Shown piece by piece: positions 25,401 through 36,638 of a DNA stretch of 64,000 bases. Each line of letters begins with the position of its first letter. Position 1 is the stretch's first letter. Both the position numbers and the translations under genes were made by a program. The notes beneath the pieces are model-generated. The model did no database searches and was not told the DNA's origin. It saw only the letters and a list, made by a program, of their open reading frames with translations. The stretch covers positions 454,896,844-454,960,843 of the forward strand of contig NC_058522.1 in assembly GCF_904849725.1 (NCBI RefSeq), given 5' to 3'. This DNA comes from Hordeum vulgare subsp. vulgare (lineage: Eukaryota > Streptophyta > Magnoliopsida > Poales > Poaceae).

Positions 25401-26476
25401 CTGGTGAATAGTTTCTTTTTTTTATTTTTGAAAATAAACAGCGAAAAAAATATAAACGAGCTTAAGAGAATATTTTATATAGGCATATTATATATCAAAA
25501 TTTTCAAAATAAAATGTCCTACAACATGGACATTTTACTTTTCACAAAATAAAAACTTTATAAAAAAGTACTTTTTTAAAATTCAATAAAATTCAAATTT
25601 TGTCTTTAAAATTTTTGGCACTATTTTTCTTTTGACTTTTATTTTTTGAGGGGTGTCATGTTACCTCCTCTCTTTCTTGCTTGGCAAGTATATTGTCAGG
25701 AAAAAAAATTTGTGGTTGAAATCCTGTGCCAAAAATAAAATTCAAATCAAAAACCAAAGGAAAAAAAATCAAATGCCACATTCATTTAAATTCTTTATAG
25801 TTGAAGAAGTCATGTTATCTTCTCTCACTGATTTTAAATGGATGAATTTGTATTCAAAAGAAAATAGAAAAGTCATTCTATTCCCTCTCATTCAAAAGTT
25901 TTAAAAATGTTTCAAATTCCACTCAAGTTTCAATCACTCAAACAAACAAACTCTCAACTAATAATTATATTAACATTCCAAAATTTATAATTTGGGATGT
26001 TACAGTGTGTTTGCGACGTCACCGGGGAATTTGTATCGTTCGTGCAGCTTCTTGAAGAGGAGGTTGCGGAAATTCGCTTGGCCTTGATGCCTTAGGTTCT
26101 CGGTGTTGATCAGGACGGTGCTCCGGAGAATGCACCCAAGTGGTCCCGCGTACCCACCGACTAATTCTTTGGGCGCTGTTGGATGCCCACTGGAGGAGAC
26201 TTCAGTAAATTCCTCCCTAACGGTGCCGAGCACATTCGGGCGCCGGTCCTTACGATGCTTCTTCGGTTGGCTACCATCTGTGCGTTCGCTGCCATCATTA
26301 GTGGTGGCATCCCCGGCGGCACCATCAGTGGTGTCATCCCCGACGCCGCTAGGGGTTGTGTAGTCGTGGTCGGTGTCTTCCACGGCGTCCTCATAGCGGT
26401 GTGGTTCTTCCTCCAGCTCGTGGGACAGCTCCCAGAATGGCTTGCCCGAATCACCGGCCTCATCGTTGTTGGCCAT
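19426..26476 (-). pseudogene. CACTA-1 TNP1-like gene with C-terminal Ulp1-protease-like domain
   Basis: Minus-strand coding starts at ATG 26476 (MANNDEAGDSGKPFW), with RRPNVLGTVREEF and QANFRNLLFKKLHERY before the solo LTR at 22559-26004. It resumes with RLAGNKVNSAALTKM and a plant En/Spm transposase block (LGPGGYRVAEPKWDKEDAE .. NYVRARY, like PF03004). A proline/alanine-rich and a conserved region (YRVQLVRVLRGCDDLLPPYR) follow, then an Ulp1-like domain: HCTLILLN (His), YFDLDRQS (Asp) and CVKQPPGSQKYAYY, where canonical Ulp1 has Q..GS..CG. No Cys is present at the nucleophile position. Lesions: TGA 21738-21740, frameshift near 21396, TAG 20602-20604, frameshift near 20150, TAG 19570-19572. 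Last exon ends at 19426. It probably encoded an accessory DNA-binding or SUMO/ubiquitin-like protease-related protein. Confidence 0.8.
22559..26004 (-). mobile_element. Long (3.4 kb) solo LTR inserted in the CACTA-1 TNP1-like gene
   Basis: The plus strand starts TGTAGTGACCCGAC and ends GGGATGTTACA; reversed it begins TGTAACATCCCAAATT. A perfect 5-bp duplication GTGTG flanks it (22554-22558, 26005-26009). Removing it rejoins the host reading frame exactly (..VANT + RLAGNKVN..). It is AT-rich, has no long open frame, no obvious primer site and no second LTR, so I read it as a solo LTR of 3446 bp. LTRs of this size are unusual and known from large non-autonomous retrotransposon derivatives; the family is not assigned. 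Confidence 0.85.
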
Positions 26477-28200
26477 GTTCGCTCTTAATAGGAAAAAAAG
26501 TTACTAGAGTTATTGCACGGGGTTGAATCGGGCACCTTCTAGGTTAAGAAAATTGGGCATGGCCTTTGCTAATTTTCTTGACCTAGGAGTGCCCAATTCT
26601 CAACCAAAACGGAAATTAATCTACGTTTCAGGATAAAAGGGTAACAAATATGAGTCATTACAACCTTACTGCACAAGCAGGATGCCAAAAAATAGTAAGA
26701 TGGAAGATTTAAATACTTCAGAAATAAATTTAACATAACCACTACAATCAAAAGGCATAAATCAGTGATCAACATAAAAAGTTCATTGTCCAAGTAATAA
26801 AATTCATTCTCCATCGTAAGTAAGTAAGTAAATGACAAATTAGGATATTTCCAATATATTAGCAGATTTCCAATATATTAGGTCACAATCAGGTTATAAA
26901 CTAACATAGCATAAAAGCTATAGGCAATCCAAACCCTAATCACACCCAGGCCTCCCAAGTGCACAGAAATTTAGCAACCCAATATTTAATCAGTGAGTAC
27001 AAAACTTGATTGATTTAATAAATCGTTTTCATCTATCAGTAATCAGTGAACAATCATTTGTTTCTTAGCAAGTCATATATCACAATACCGAGTTGATACC
27101 ATAAAATTTAACACGACAAAGAATAATTTTTCAGGCACACTAAAAGGGGATTAACAAATGTCAGCACATGAGAGTTGGGCTAGTCAATTGGTGGTTGCGG
27201 CGACGACGGGTGGAGGTCATTATGCATGTAAATGTAAATCTCCCTCGTGGTCTTTAACAAGATCATCATCTATGGTGAAAAAAATTAGATAAATTCTCTT
27301 TAATTACAATTAATTAAGAACGAAGGAAGTATACATTATGCATGTAAATGTAAACCTCCCTCGTCGTCTCTAACAAGATCATCATCTATGTTGAAAAAGA
27401 AAGAAAAGCTCTAATCAATTGCTGCTGGTGACTCGTGAGCACCAGATCCAGCACGTGTTGGAAGCGACGCGGCTTTGGCTAGCTGCTCTCTCTCATGCAT
27501 CATTGTCACCCGCACCAAACCACCAACAAGATATATAGATAGATCTTTTTCTATAATTTTACTGCTCTAAGTGGATGCAAAATTTCCTGAAGATATCACA
27601 TCTGTGGTAATCTGGAAAACAGTACACAAAAATAGTGATTCAAAACCTTTGAAGCTTTTTTGGTAGCTTTTTTTTGTCCAGAGCTCTCAATATGTCAGGT
27701 CAGCACCAAATTTTGCATGCAGTTAGAGCACTTGATCGTCTTTGTTGCCAAAAAAATCCTTGGTTTTTCTGCCACATGTACAAAAGTGGTAGGTTTTAGA
27801 GAGAAATTTAAATGTGGTAGTTTTATAAGACCGATACCTGTAACGTGACAGTTTTTGATTAAATACTCTTCATATCTAGACGAGGTCAAATAAAATACGC
27901 AAATTATGTGTGTGTCTGTTGAGGAGAGCCACACATGGAATGAAAAATAATGCGTAAATTGCACACACAATATCATTTTGGTATAGATCAACTGATTGAT
28001 ATAAAATTATAGAAAAAAGCATTTCCTTGTCCTTGTGGAAGCAACAAGATAGAAAAGCTTGGAACAGGAAAGAAAAGCATTTCCTTGTCGTTCTCACCTA
28101 GTCTATCAAGGGGTGTTCTGCAAGCTCAACATCCTCAACAAATACAACGTCTCAAAACTCAAATATGGTCTCAACAAACCCTAGATTTCAAACGAACCTG
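26477..28200 (-). other. CACTA-1 intergenic/intron region upstream of the TNP1-like gene
   Basis: No conserved coding frame is visible. It holds a probable MITE (27563-27730) and a direct duplication of about 65 bp (about 27219-27283 and 27334-27400, CATTATGCATGTAAATGTAA .. ACAAGATCATCATCTATG). A likely splice donor (GAG|GTGAGC) occurs on the minus strand near 28210, so this may be a 5' intron. Confidence 0.5.
27563..27730. mobile_element. Probable MITE, 168 bp
   Basis: The left end TGCTCTAAGTGGATGCAAAA and the reversed right end TGCTCTAACTGCATGCAAAA form a 23-bp terminal inverted repeat (continuing TTT) with two mismatches. There is no coding capacity. The target duplication is unclear, so I do not assign a superfamily. 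Confidence 0.6.
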
Positions 28201-28613
28201 AAGCTCACCTCACAAACAGATAAGCACACTAAAAGGGGAGGGCGGTGAGTAGATGGGGAAGAGGGAGGGGCGGGGGGGCTCACCTCCGCAGCGGTGATGG
28301 CCGCCTGACCCGTACGGCGGTGGCGACGTGTGCGGGGGTGTGATCCGGCGGCGAGGACGTGTGCAGCGGTGAATGGGGGCCACGGCGATGACCGGGGCCT
28401 GGGGGCAGTGACGAGGAGGGCGGCGGTGGCTGATGAGGAGGGCGGCAACGACTAACGAGGAGGGCGGCGGTGGCTGACAAGGAGAGCGGCGGCGGTGGCT
28501 GACGAGGGGAGATGGGAGGGAGGGAGGGAGGGAGGGGTGCAGTTGGCCGGAGTGGAGATGCGGGGGAGAGACGACTGAGGGGAGGGAAAGAAGGGGATAG
28601 TACGGGGGAGGGT
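28201..28613 (-). other. GC-rich leader region of the CACTA-1 TNP1-like gene
   Basis: It is strongly purine-rich on plus and C-rich on minus, with repeated GGCGGCGGTGGCTGA units (28415-28510) and GGGAGG runs. Open frames here are low-complexity and not conserved. Its position between the internal subterminal-repeat block and the splice donor suggests a 5' untranslated leader. Confidence 0.5.
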
Positions 28614-28785
28614 TAGCATTGGCGCACCATTTAGGGGTGCGCCATAAGTGCCATTTCAGTAGCGCACCTTTCAGTGGTGCGCCATAAGTGGGGAGGGATA
28701 GCAATGGCGCACCTTCTAGTGGTGCGCCATAAGTGGGGAGGGATAGCAATGACGCACCTTCCCCTGGTGCACCATTACTAACTCT
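28614..28785. repeat. CACTA-1 internal block of subterminal-type repeats
   Basis: At least four pairs of GGCGCACC .. GGTGCGCC, separated by ATAAGTGGGGAGGGATAGCAA, reproduce the motif of both element ends. The block lies between the end of TNP2 and the start of the TNP1-like gene. Confidence 0.88.
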
Positions 28786-31107
28786 TTTTATTTTATTTTT
28801 AGTTGCATGCATGTAATATTTTGGCCACCTATCTAGTATACTTTGTATTTACTTCATCTATTTTCTTACTAAGAACTATGAAAAGAGCCAATCACTCATT
28901 TTTCCACTTGTTTAACCAAACGAGCTAATGTGTTTTACGAGTAGCCCGAGAAAAAGGATGTTTTACACCTAACCCATCCATAAAGCTCACGGAGAGAGAC
29001 ACTTACAAAAAATCATGTTATGAGGTGATATCACATTATGCAAAGATTTAGAATTACATGACATGGTTGAAATCAACTGACGTGAAATAACAGTCATCAA
29101 AGATTGAGCTTGCCACTGACACACACACGCGGCCGACACGTCGTGATTCGATCTTAATTAGCTATGTTTTCACAATGATCCTCTTGCCCTTCTTTCTCGT
29201 TGTTGAATAGTTTAGCCCCGGAACCCCTTGAATTCTTCTCTTGAATGGACGTCCTTTAGGTAGGGTGGTCCTGCTTCTTCTTGTGTTGTGTGCTACTTCA
29301 TCGTCGTCGTCATCTTCCATCTTCGGGTCGCCCTACTTGTCGAACTCTTGCTCATTGGTGACTCCATCCATTCCGATGATGTTCCTTTTTCCTCTCCTCA
29401 CGACAACTCGACTGGGCTTTGAAGGGTCGGTAATGAAGAAGCATTGGTCCGCTTGGCAAGCCAGTACCCATGGCTCATTTTTCACGGTGACGTTTGGGCC
29501 CGCGGTCATCGATTTGGCTTCGTGTATAACCATGGTGGTGAAATACCGGTCTTCTTTTAGGACGCTCTTGGCCCATCTGACACGGAACATCGGAACCTTC
29601 TCTCCAGCGTAGCTCAGCTCCGAGATCTCCTCGATCCTTCCGTAGTATGTGTCCTTGTCGTTACCGGTGTAGGATTCCATCGTTACCCCGGAGTTCTGAT
29701 AATCGCTCTTCATGTCCTTTTCCTCAGTGTAGAATGTGTAACCGTTGATATCGTACGCCTGATAGGTCATCAGGTTGTGCTCGGCGCCCTGTGACACGGC
29801 GAATATGAGTTTTTCTTCCGTGGAAGAATCCTCGTGTAAAGGGTACGACCGAAGCTTGTCCTTGAACCAACGCATGAAATATGAGTTGTGCTCTTTGATT
29901 ATATCTCCGTCCGTCCTCTGTTGGCCTCGGTCATTGTACGTCTTCTCAATAAAGGTTTTGTGCTCTACCACCCAAGGATCGACTACGTCTATGTGTTGTA
30001 GCGCGACTAGGTTTGCTCTTTCAAAGTCGGCGAGTCGACCCTTGAAGTCGACATGCATTTCGCAGCGACCCTCGCGGTGACCCCATCCAGCGAGTCTGCC
30101 GAGGTGCCTGTTGATGGGTGCTACTACGACAATTCCCTGGTACGGCGCCAGGAATCCTGCTGCTACGGCTATGCCTTTAGGGACTTCCTTGGCAAATATG
30201 CAAAAGATTTCCCCGCGGCCTTGGAGCCTTGCGTTGGTATTCCCTTGAAGAGGAAAGGGTGATGTAGCACAGCGGCGGTAAGTATTTCCCTCAGTTTTGA
30301 GAACCAAGGTATAGAACCAGTGGCAGCTCTCGTCAAGTCACAAGTACCTGCACAAACACAAAGAGCTTGCACCCAACGCTATGAAGGGGTTGTCAATCCC
30401 TTATAGATTGTTTGCAAACTGAGAACTGAAAGCAACAAAGTAAACAAGCAAAGTAAACGTGAAAGTGGAAACGATAGTTGTGAATAGACCCGGGGGCCGT
30501 AGTGTTCACTAGTGGCTTCTCTCATGAAAGCAAGTAGAAGGTGGGTGAACGAAATACTGTCGAGCAATTGATAGAACCGCGCAAAGTCGTGACGTTATCT
30601 AAGGCAATGATTATATCTATAGGCATCACGTCCAAAACAAGTAGACCGATACTTTCTGCATCTACTACTATTACTCCACACGTCAACCGCTATCTAGCAT
30701 GCATCTAGTGTATTAAGTCCAAAAGAATAGAGTAACGCCTTAAGCAAGATGACATGATGTAGATGGAAAATCTCATATCTACAATAAAATCCCATCTTGT
30801 TACCCTTGATGGCAAAACACGATGCGTGCCTTGCTGCCCCTTCTGTCACTGGGAAAGGTCACCACACGGTATGAACCCAAAACCAAGCACTTCTCCCATT
30901 GCAAGAATCATAGATCTAGTTGGCCAAACAAAACCCAAGACTCGGAGAGACTTACAAGGATATCAAATCATGCATATAACAAATCAGCAAAGACTCAAAT
31001 ATAATTCATAGATAATCTCATCACAAATCCACAATTCATCGGATTTTGACAAACACACCGCCAAAGAGGGTTACATCGGATAGATCTCCATGAAGATCAT
31101 GGAGGAC

Positions 31108-32752
31108 TGATACGTCTCAAACGTATCTATAATTTTTGATGATTTCATGTTGTTATCTTGTCATCTTTGGATGTTTTATGTACCTTTTATATCTTTTTTG
31201 GGACTTACTTATTAATTCAGTGCCAAGTGCGAGTTCCTGTTTTTTCTGTGTTTTTGGCTCTTTTCAGATCTAATTTTGGAACGGAGTCCAAACGGAATAA
31301 AATCCCCGAAATAAATTTTCCCGGACGGAAGAAGATCAGGGGCTTGAGGGCCAAGCCAGGAGAGCTACAGGGGGCCCACAAGCCCCCTAGCCGCCACCAG
31401 GGGGCGGCGGCTAGCAGGCTTGTGGCCTCCCTGGCGCCCCCTGACCTAGCTCCTTCGCCTATATATTCCGTAAAATACAGAAAAAAATCAAGGAATCCAT
31501 GAAAACACTTTTCCGCCGCCGCAAGCTTCCGTTTCCGCAAGATCTCATCTGGAGACCCTTCCCGGTGCCCTGCTGGAGGGGACTTCGGAGTTGGAGGGCT
31601 TCTACATCAACATCATCGCCCCTCCAATGACTCGTGAGTAGTTCACTTCTGACCTGCGGGTCCGTAGTTAGTAGCTAGATGGCTTCTTCTCTCTCTTGGA
31701 TCTTCAATACAAAGTTCTCCATGATCTTCATGGAGATCTATCCGATGTAATCCTCTTTGGCGGTGTGTTTGTCGAGATCGGATGAATTGTTGATTTGTGA
31801 TCAGATTATCTATGATATATATTTGAGTGTTTGCTGATTTTTTATATGCATGATTTGATATCCTTGTAAGTCTCTCCGAGTCTTGGGTTTTGTTTGGCCA
31901 ACTAGATCTATGATTCTTGCAATGGGAGAAGTGTTTGGTTTTGGGTTCTTCCAGTGTGGTGACCTTTCCCAGTGACAGTACGGGCAGCAAGGCACACATC
32001 ATGTAGTTTCCATCAAGGGTAACAAGGTGGGCTTTGTCGTAGATATGAGATTGTTCATCTACATCATGTCATCTTGCTTAAGGCATTACTCTGTTCTTTT
32101 TGACTTAATACACTAGATGCATGCTAGATAGTGGTCGACGTGTGGAGTAATAGTAGTAGATGCAGAAAGTATCGGTCTACCTTTTTTGGACGTGATGCCT
32201 ATAGATATAATCATTGACATAGATGACATCACGACTTTGCGCGGTTCTATCAATTGCTCGATAGTAATTTGTTCACCCACCGTCTACTTGCTTTCATGAG
32301 AGAAGTCACTAGTAAACACTACGGCCCCCGGGAATATTCACACCTATCGTTTCCACTTTCGCTTTTACTTTGCTTTGTTACTTTGTTGCTTTCAGTTCTA
32401 ACTTGGCGAACAATCTATAAGGGATTGACAACCCGTTCATAGCGTTGGGAGCAAGCTTTTTGTGTTTGTGCAGGCACTTGAGATACTCCTTCACTGGATC
32501 GATACCTTGGTTCTCAAACTATGGGAAATACTTAGCACCGTTGCGCTACATCACCCTTTCCACTTCGAGGGAACACCAACGCAAGGCTCCAAGGCCACGG
32601 GGGAAATCCTTTATATATTTGCCTAGGAAGTCCCTTAAGGCATAGCCGTAGCAGAAGGATTCCTGGTGCCGTTGCTGAGGAGTATGAAGACAAGAACAGT
32701 CTCCCGTCAGCACGTTTCTGGCTCCGATGGAAGGTCTTTTGTTGCAGTAGCA
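31108..32752 (+). repeat. Element B 5' LTR
   Basis: TGATACG .. GCAGTAGCA, 1645 bp. It is highly similar to 36639-38287 and, inverted, to solo LTR A. Confidence 0.93.
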
Positions 32753-32762
32753 GAAGTATTTC

Positions 32763-32777
32763 TGGCGCCGTTGCCGG
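32763..32777 (+). promoter_or_regulatory. Element B primer-binding site
   Basis: TGGCGCCGTTGCCGG is complementary to the 3' end of tRNA-Asp, a primer used by many plant Gypsy elements. It begins 10 bp after the LTR, a little farther than usual. Confidence 0.8.
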
Positions 32778-32986
32778 AGAAGGAGAGATCTATCCAAGTA
32801 GGTCTCACAAACTCATCTCTTGCATTTACATTTTTTCCAGTTGCCTCCCGTTTTCCTCTCCCCCACTTCACATTTGCCGTTTTCGTTTGCCTTTTCTCCT
32901 TTGCCATTTTATTTTGCCTTTTTGCCGTTCCCTTTCGCCCGTTTTCCTCGCGTGCTCTTAGGCTTGTTCGTGAGAGACCTTTCCTC

Positions 32987-33388
32987 ATGGCCAAGCCAAA
33001 CTATGCCAGAAAATTGGAGGAGATTGAAAATAATGCCAAAGGTTTCATGTCTTCTCAGTTTGACCAAAATAGTTACTTCCGTAGGGAACTAAAAGAGCAA
33101 AATTCCTTTTTGGTCTATTTGAATAAAGAAGTTGATGATATGGCCAATGATTTCCTTGCACTTAATTCTCAGCTTGCTCACCTTGAAAAATTGGTGGGCC
33201 AAATTTCTGACAAGCAGGCTACCTTAGTCAATAAGATGGCAGCTAAACCTGAAATTTGTGATGCAAATCACGAAGATCTTAAAATGCTTGGTGTGACTCC
33301 TCTTGATTCTTTGTTTTCGCGTGTCAAACCTATTGATAAAGGTGCTGGATATGAATCCACTTTGGTTGAAAAACGCCCCAATGATTAG
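32987..33388 (+). pseudogene. Element B gag-like frame
   Basis: ATG at 32987 (MAKPNYARKLEEIENNAKGF) opens a 133-codon frame ending in TAG at 33386-33388. It is charged and predicted helical (EELKEQNSFLVYLNKEV-like heptads, LAHLEKLVGQI), with no zinc knuckle. Its place just after the primer site suggests the gag N-terminus. The same frame continues past the stop for 34 codons, so the TAG may be a lesion. I cannot assign a function beyond a gag-like role. Confidence 0.55.
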
Positions 33389-33426
33389 GAGTCCACCCTT
33401 CTTGATGATAAAGGTGTGGAGAGTGG

Positions 33427-34017
33427 ATGCAATCCATTGCAAACTCTCCACATGCTTATAGCCAAAGCAAAGCCTTTACCGCGCATATCGTAGATGCTAC
33501 GATGAAATCTCTTGAAGAGAAGCTCGAATTAGAAGTCTCTATACCTAGAAAACTGCATGATGAGTGGGAACCTACTATCAAAATCAAGATAAAAAACTAT
33601 GAGTGCAATGCTTTGTGTGATTTGGGTGCTAGTGTTTCCGCGATTCGAAAATCTTTATGTGATATTCTTGGTTTTCATGAGATTGAAGAGTGTTCTCTTA
33701 ATTTGCATCTTGCGGATTCTATTGTCAAGAAACCCATGGGAAGGATCGATGATGTTCTTATTGTTGCAAATAAGAACTATGTACCCGTGGATTTCATTGT
33801 ACTTGACATAGATTGCAATCCTTCATGTCCCATTATTCTTGGTAGACCTTTCCTAAGGACTATTGGTGCTATCATCGATATGAAAGAAGGGAATATTATA
33901 TTTCAATTTCCTTTAAAGAAGGGCATGGAGCAATTTACTAGAAAGAAAATAAGATTGCCTTATGAATCTATGATGAGGGCTACTTATGGTTTGAGCATCA
34001 AAGATGACTATACGTGA
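33427..34017 (+). CDS. Element B retropepsin-like aspartic protease
   Basis: This 196-codon frame has the retropepsin active-site motif in the form ALCDLGASVSAI (about residues 57-68) and the second conserved box CPIILGRPFLRTIGAIID. DLGAS in place of D(T/S)GA is typical of protease domains of Athila-like plant Gypsy elements. A usual Gypsy polyprotein would go on into RT; here it ends TGA at 34015-34017 and non-coding sequence follows. The start at 33427 is only the first ATG of the open frame, and the frame upstream is offset from the gag-like frame. It may be a relic. Confidence 0.7.
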   Translation: MQSIANSPHAYSQSKAFTAHIVDATMKSLEEKLELEVSIPRKLHDEWEPTIKIKIKNYECNALCDLGASVSAIRKSLCDILGFHEIEECSLNLHLADSIVKKPMGRIDDVLIVANKNYVPVDFIVLDIDCNPSCPIILGRPFLRTIGAIIDMKEGNIIFQFPLKKGMEQFTRKKIRLPYESMMRATYGLSIKDDYT

Positions 34018-36620
34018 TTCCATCACCTTTTGCCTAGCTAAGGGCGTTAAACAAAAGCGCTTGTTGGGAGGCAACCCAACGAATCTATCCTTTTTCTTTC
34101 TGTTTTGTGTTTCCACACTTTCATAATTCTGTTATGATTGTGTTTTTTGTGTTAAATTTTTTCGTTTGTGCCAAGCAAAACCGTTATGATTAGTCTTGGG
34201 GATGATCGTTCGGTCATGTTGGAAAAGACAGAAACTTTCTGCTCACGAAAAGAATTTTCTTTTTTTCTGTAAGAGGTTTTGAGTTGATTCTTTTTGATTC
34301 TGATTGCTACGCAAATTTTTCAGAATTTTTGAAGTACCATAAGTACACGAAGCATACAGATTGCTACAAACTGGTCTGCTGTTAACAGATTCTGTTTTTG
34401 TTGTGTTGGTTGCTTATTTTGATGAAACTATGGATAGTATCGGGGGGTATTAGCCATGCAAGATTGAAGATACAGTAACCCAACATCATCACAAGTAGAA
34501 TTTAAGTTTGCTACAGTACCTAAGGAAGTGGTGGTTTGCTTTCTTATACTAATGTTATCACGAGTTTTTGTTTAAGTTTCGTGTTGTGAAGTTTTCAAGT
34601 TTTGGGTGAAGTTCTTATGGACAAAAAGATAAAGAGTGGCATGAGCTCAAGCTTGGGGATGCCCAAGGCACCCCAAGAGATTCAAGGATGTTGTAAAAGC
34701 CTAAGCTTGAGGATGCCCCGGGAAGGCATCCCCTCTCTCGTTTTCAGTCCATCGGTAACGTTACTTGGGACTATATTTTTATTCACCACATGTTATGTGT
34801 TTTTGCTCGGAGCGTCTTGTATCGTAGGAGTCTTTTATTTTTGTTGTGTCACAATCATCGTTTCTGCACACCTAGAGATAGAGACATGCACTCACCATGA
34901 TTTTGTCGAGCTTCACTTATATCCTTTGGTAGACAATTCAGCTCACGTGTGCTTCACTTATATCTTTCAAGCTAGATACTTTTGCTCTATGTGCTTCACT
35001 TATGTATTTTAGAGCACAGCAGTGCGTGGCTTGGTAGTCTAAAAAGGGGTAGTTATCCAAAGGGATACGAAAACTTCCACCTTCATGTGCATTGAATAGT
35101 TAGAGAAGTTTGATTCATCTCAATTAGTTTTGAGTTGTGGTTTTGGTAATATTGAAGTTATGATTGTAAGGTGTTGTGAATCTAGAAACACTTGTGTTGA
35201 AGTTAGTGATTCCCGTAGCATGCACGTATGGTGAACCGCTATGTGATGAAGTCTGAGCATGATTAGTCTTTTGATTGTCATCCTTTGTGTGGCGGTCGGG
35301 ATCGCACGATGGTTTATACCTACCAACCCTTCCCCTAGGAGTATGCGTTGAATGCTTTGTTCCAATTACTAATAACACTTTTGCAACAAGTATATGAGTT
35401 CTTCATGACTAATGTTGAGTCCATGGTTTATATGCACTTTCACCTTCCACCATCACTATCTTCTTAGTGCCGTCCAACTTTCGCCGGTGCACAAAACCCA
35501 CCATTAGCCTCCCTCAAAACAGCCACCATACCTACCTACTATGGCTTTTTCAAAGTCATTCAGAGATATATTGCCATGCAACTACCACCATGACATGTGC
35601 CACCACTTCTACATTGCCATTGCATGATCGTAAGATAGCTAGCATGATGTTTCCATTAATGTCTATGCCATGCTAGATCATTGTCACGGTACACTACCGA
35701 AGGCATTCCATATAGAGTCATCGTTGCTCTAAGTTTTGAGTTGAAAGTGTGATGATCATCATTGATGGAGCATTGTCCCATGTGAGGAAATAAAAGAGGC
35801 CAAAGATGCCCACCAAAAAAAAGAGGCCACCAAAAAAATGATGAGAGAAAAAGAGAGAAGGGACAATGCTACCACCTTTCCACACTTGTGCATATTAAGC
35901 ACCATGATCTTCATGATTGAGTGTCTCTCGTTTTGTCACCACCATATAGCTAGTGGGAATTTTTCATTATATAACTTGGCCTGTATATTCCAATGATAGG
36001 CTTCCTCAAAATTGCCTTAGATCTTCGTGAGCAAGCAAGTTGGATGCACACCCACTAGTTTTTTTAAGAGCTTTCACATACTTTTAGCTCTAGTGCATCA
36101 TTTGTATGGCAATCCCTACTCATTCACATTGATATCTATTGATGAGCATCTCCACAACTCATTGATATGCCTCGTTAATGTGACCATCTTCTCCTTTTTT
36201 GTCTTGCAACCTCCACCACACTCCACACCACTTATAGTGCTAAAACCATGGCTCACACTCATGTATTGCTTGAGAGTTGAAAAGGTTTGAGAAAGTAAAG
36301 GTGTGAAAATAATTACTTTGCCAATACCGGGATTGTGCATGATTTAAATTCGTTGTGCAATGATGATAGAGCATAGCCAGACTATATGATTTTGTAGGGA
36401 TAACTTTCTTTTGGCCTTGTTATTTTGAAAGTTCATGATTACCTTGCTAGTTTGCTTGAAGTATTATTGTTTCCACGTCAATAGAATACTATTGTTTTGA
36501 ATCTAATGGATCTGAATATTCACGTCATATAAGAGGAGTTACAAAGGACATCTATGCTAGGTAGCATGAAAGCATCAAAAATTCATTCTTTATCACTTCC
36601 CTACTCGAGGACGAGCAAGA
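34018..36620 (+). other. Element B non-coding internal region
   Basis: It starts with GCGCTTGTTGGGAGGCAACC (34056-34075) and holds no conserved frame, no RT and no integrase over 2.6 kb. A polypurine-like tract (GTTAAGCTTGGAGATGCT, 36621-36638) precedes the 3' LTR. Confidence 0.7.
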
Positions 36621-36638
36621 GTTAAGCTTGGAGATGCT

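Noticed and set aside
28614..28785. A separate nested CACTA element starting at the internal repeat block
   Set aside because: No CACTA terminus or 3-bp duplication is found at the block, and the same layout occurs in the other two elements.
28210..28812. 200-codon open frame rich in Pro/Ser/Leu on the minus strand
   Set aside because: It is a composition effect of the GC-rich leader and runs through the GGCGCACC repeats; no domain and no counterpart in the other CACTA elements.
34602..35012. 136-codon open frame in element B
   Set aside because: No homology to gag or pol, no conserved motif, and it lies in the non-coding part of the element; likely chance.
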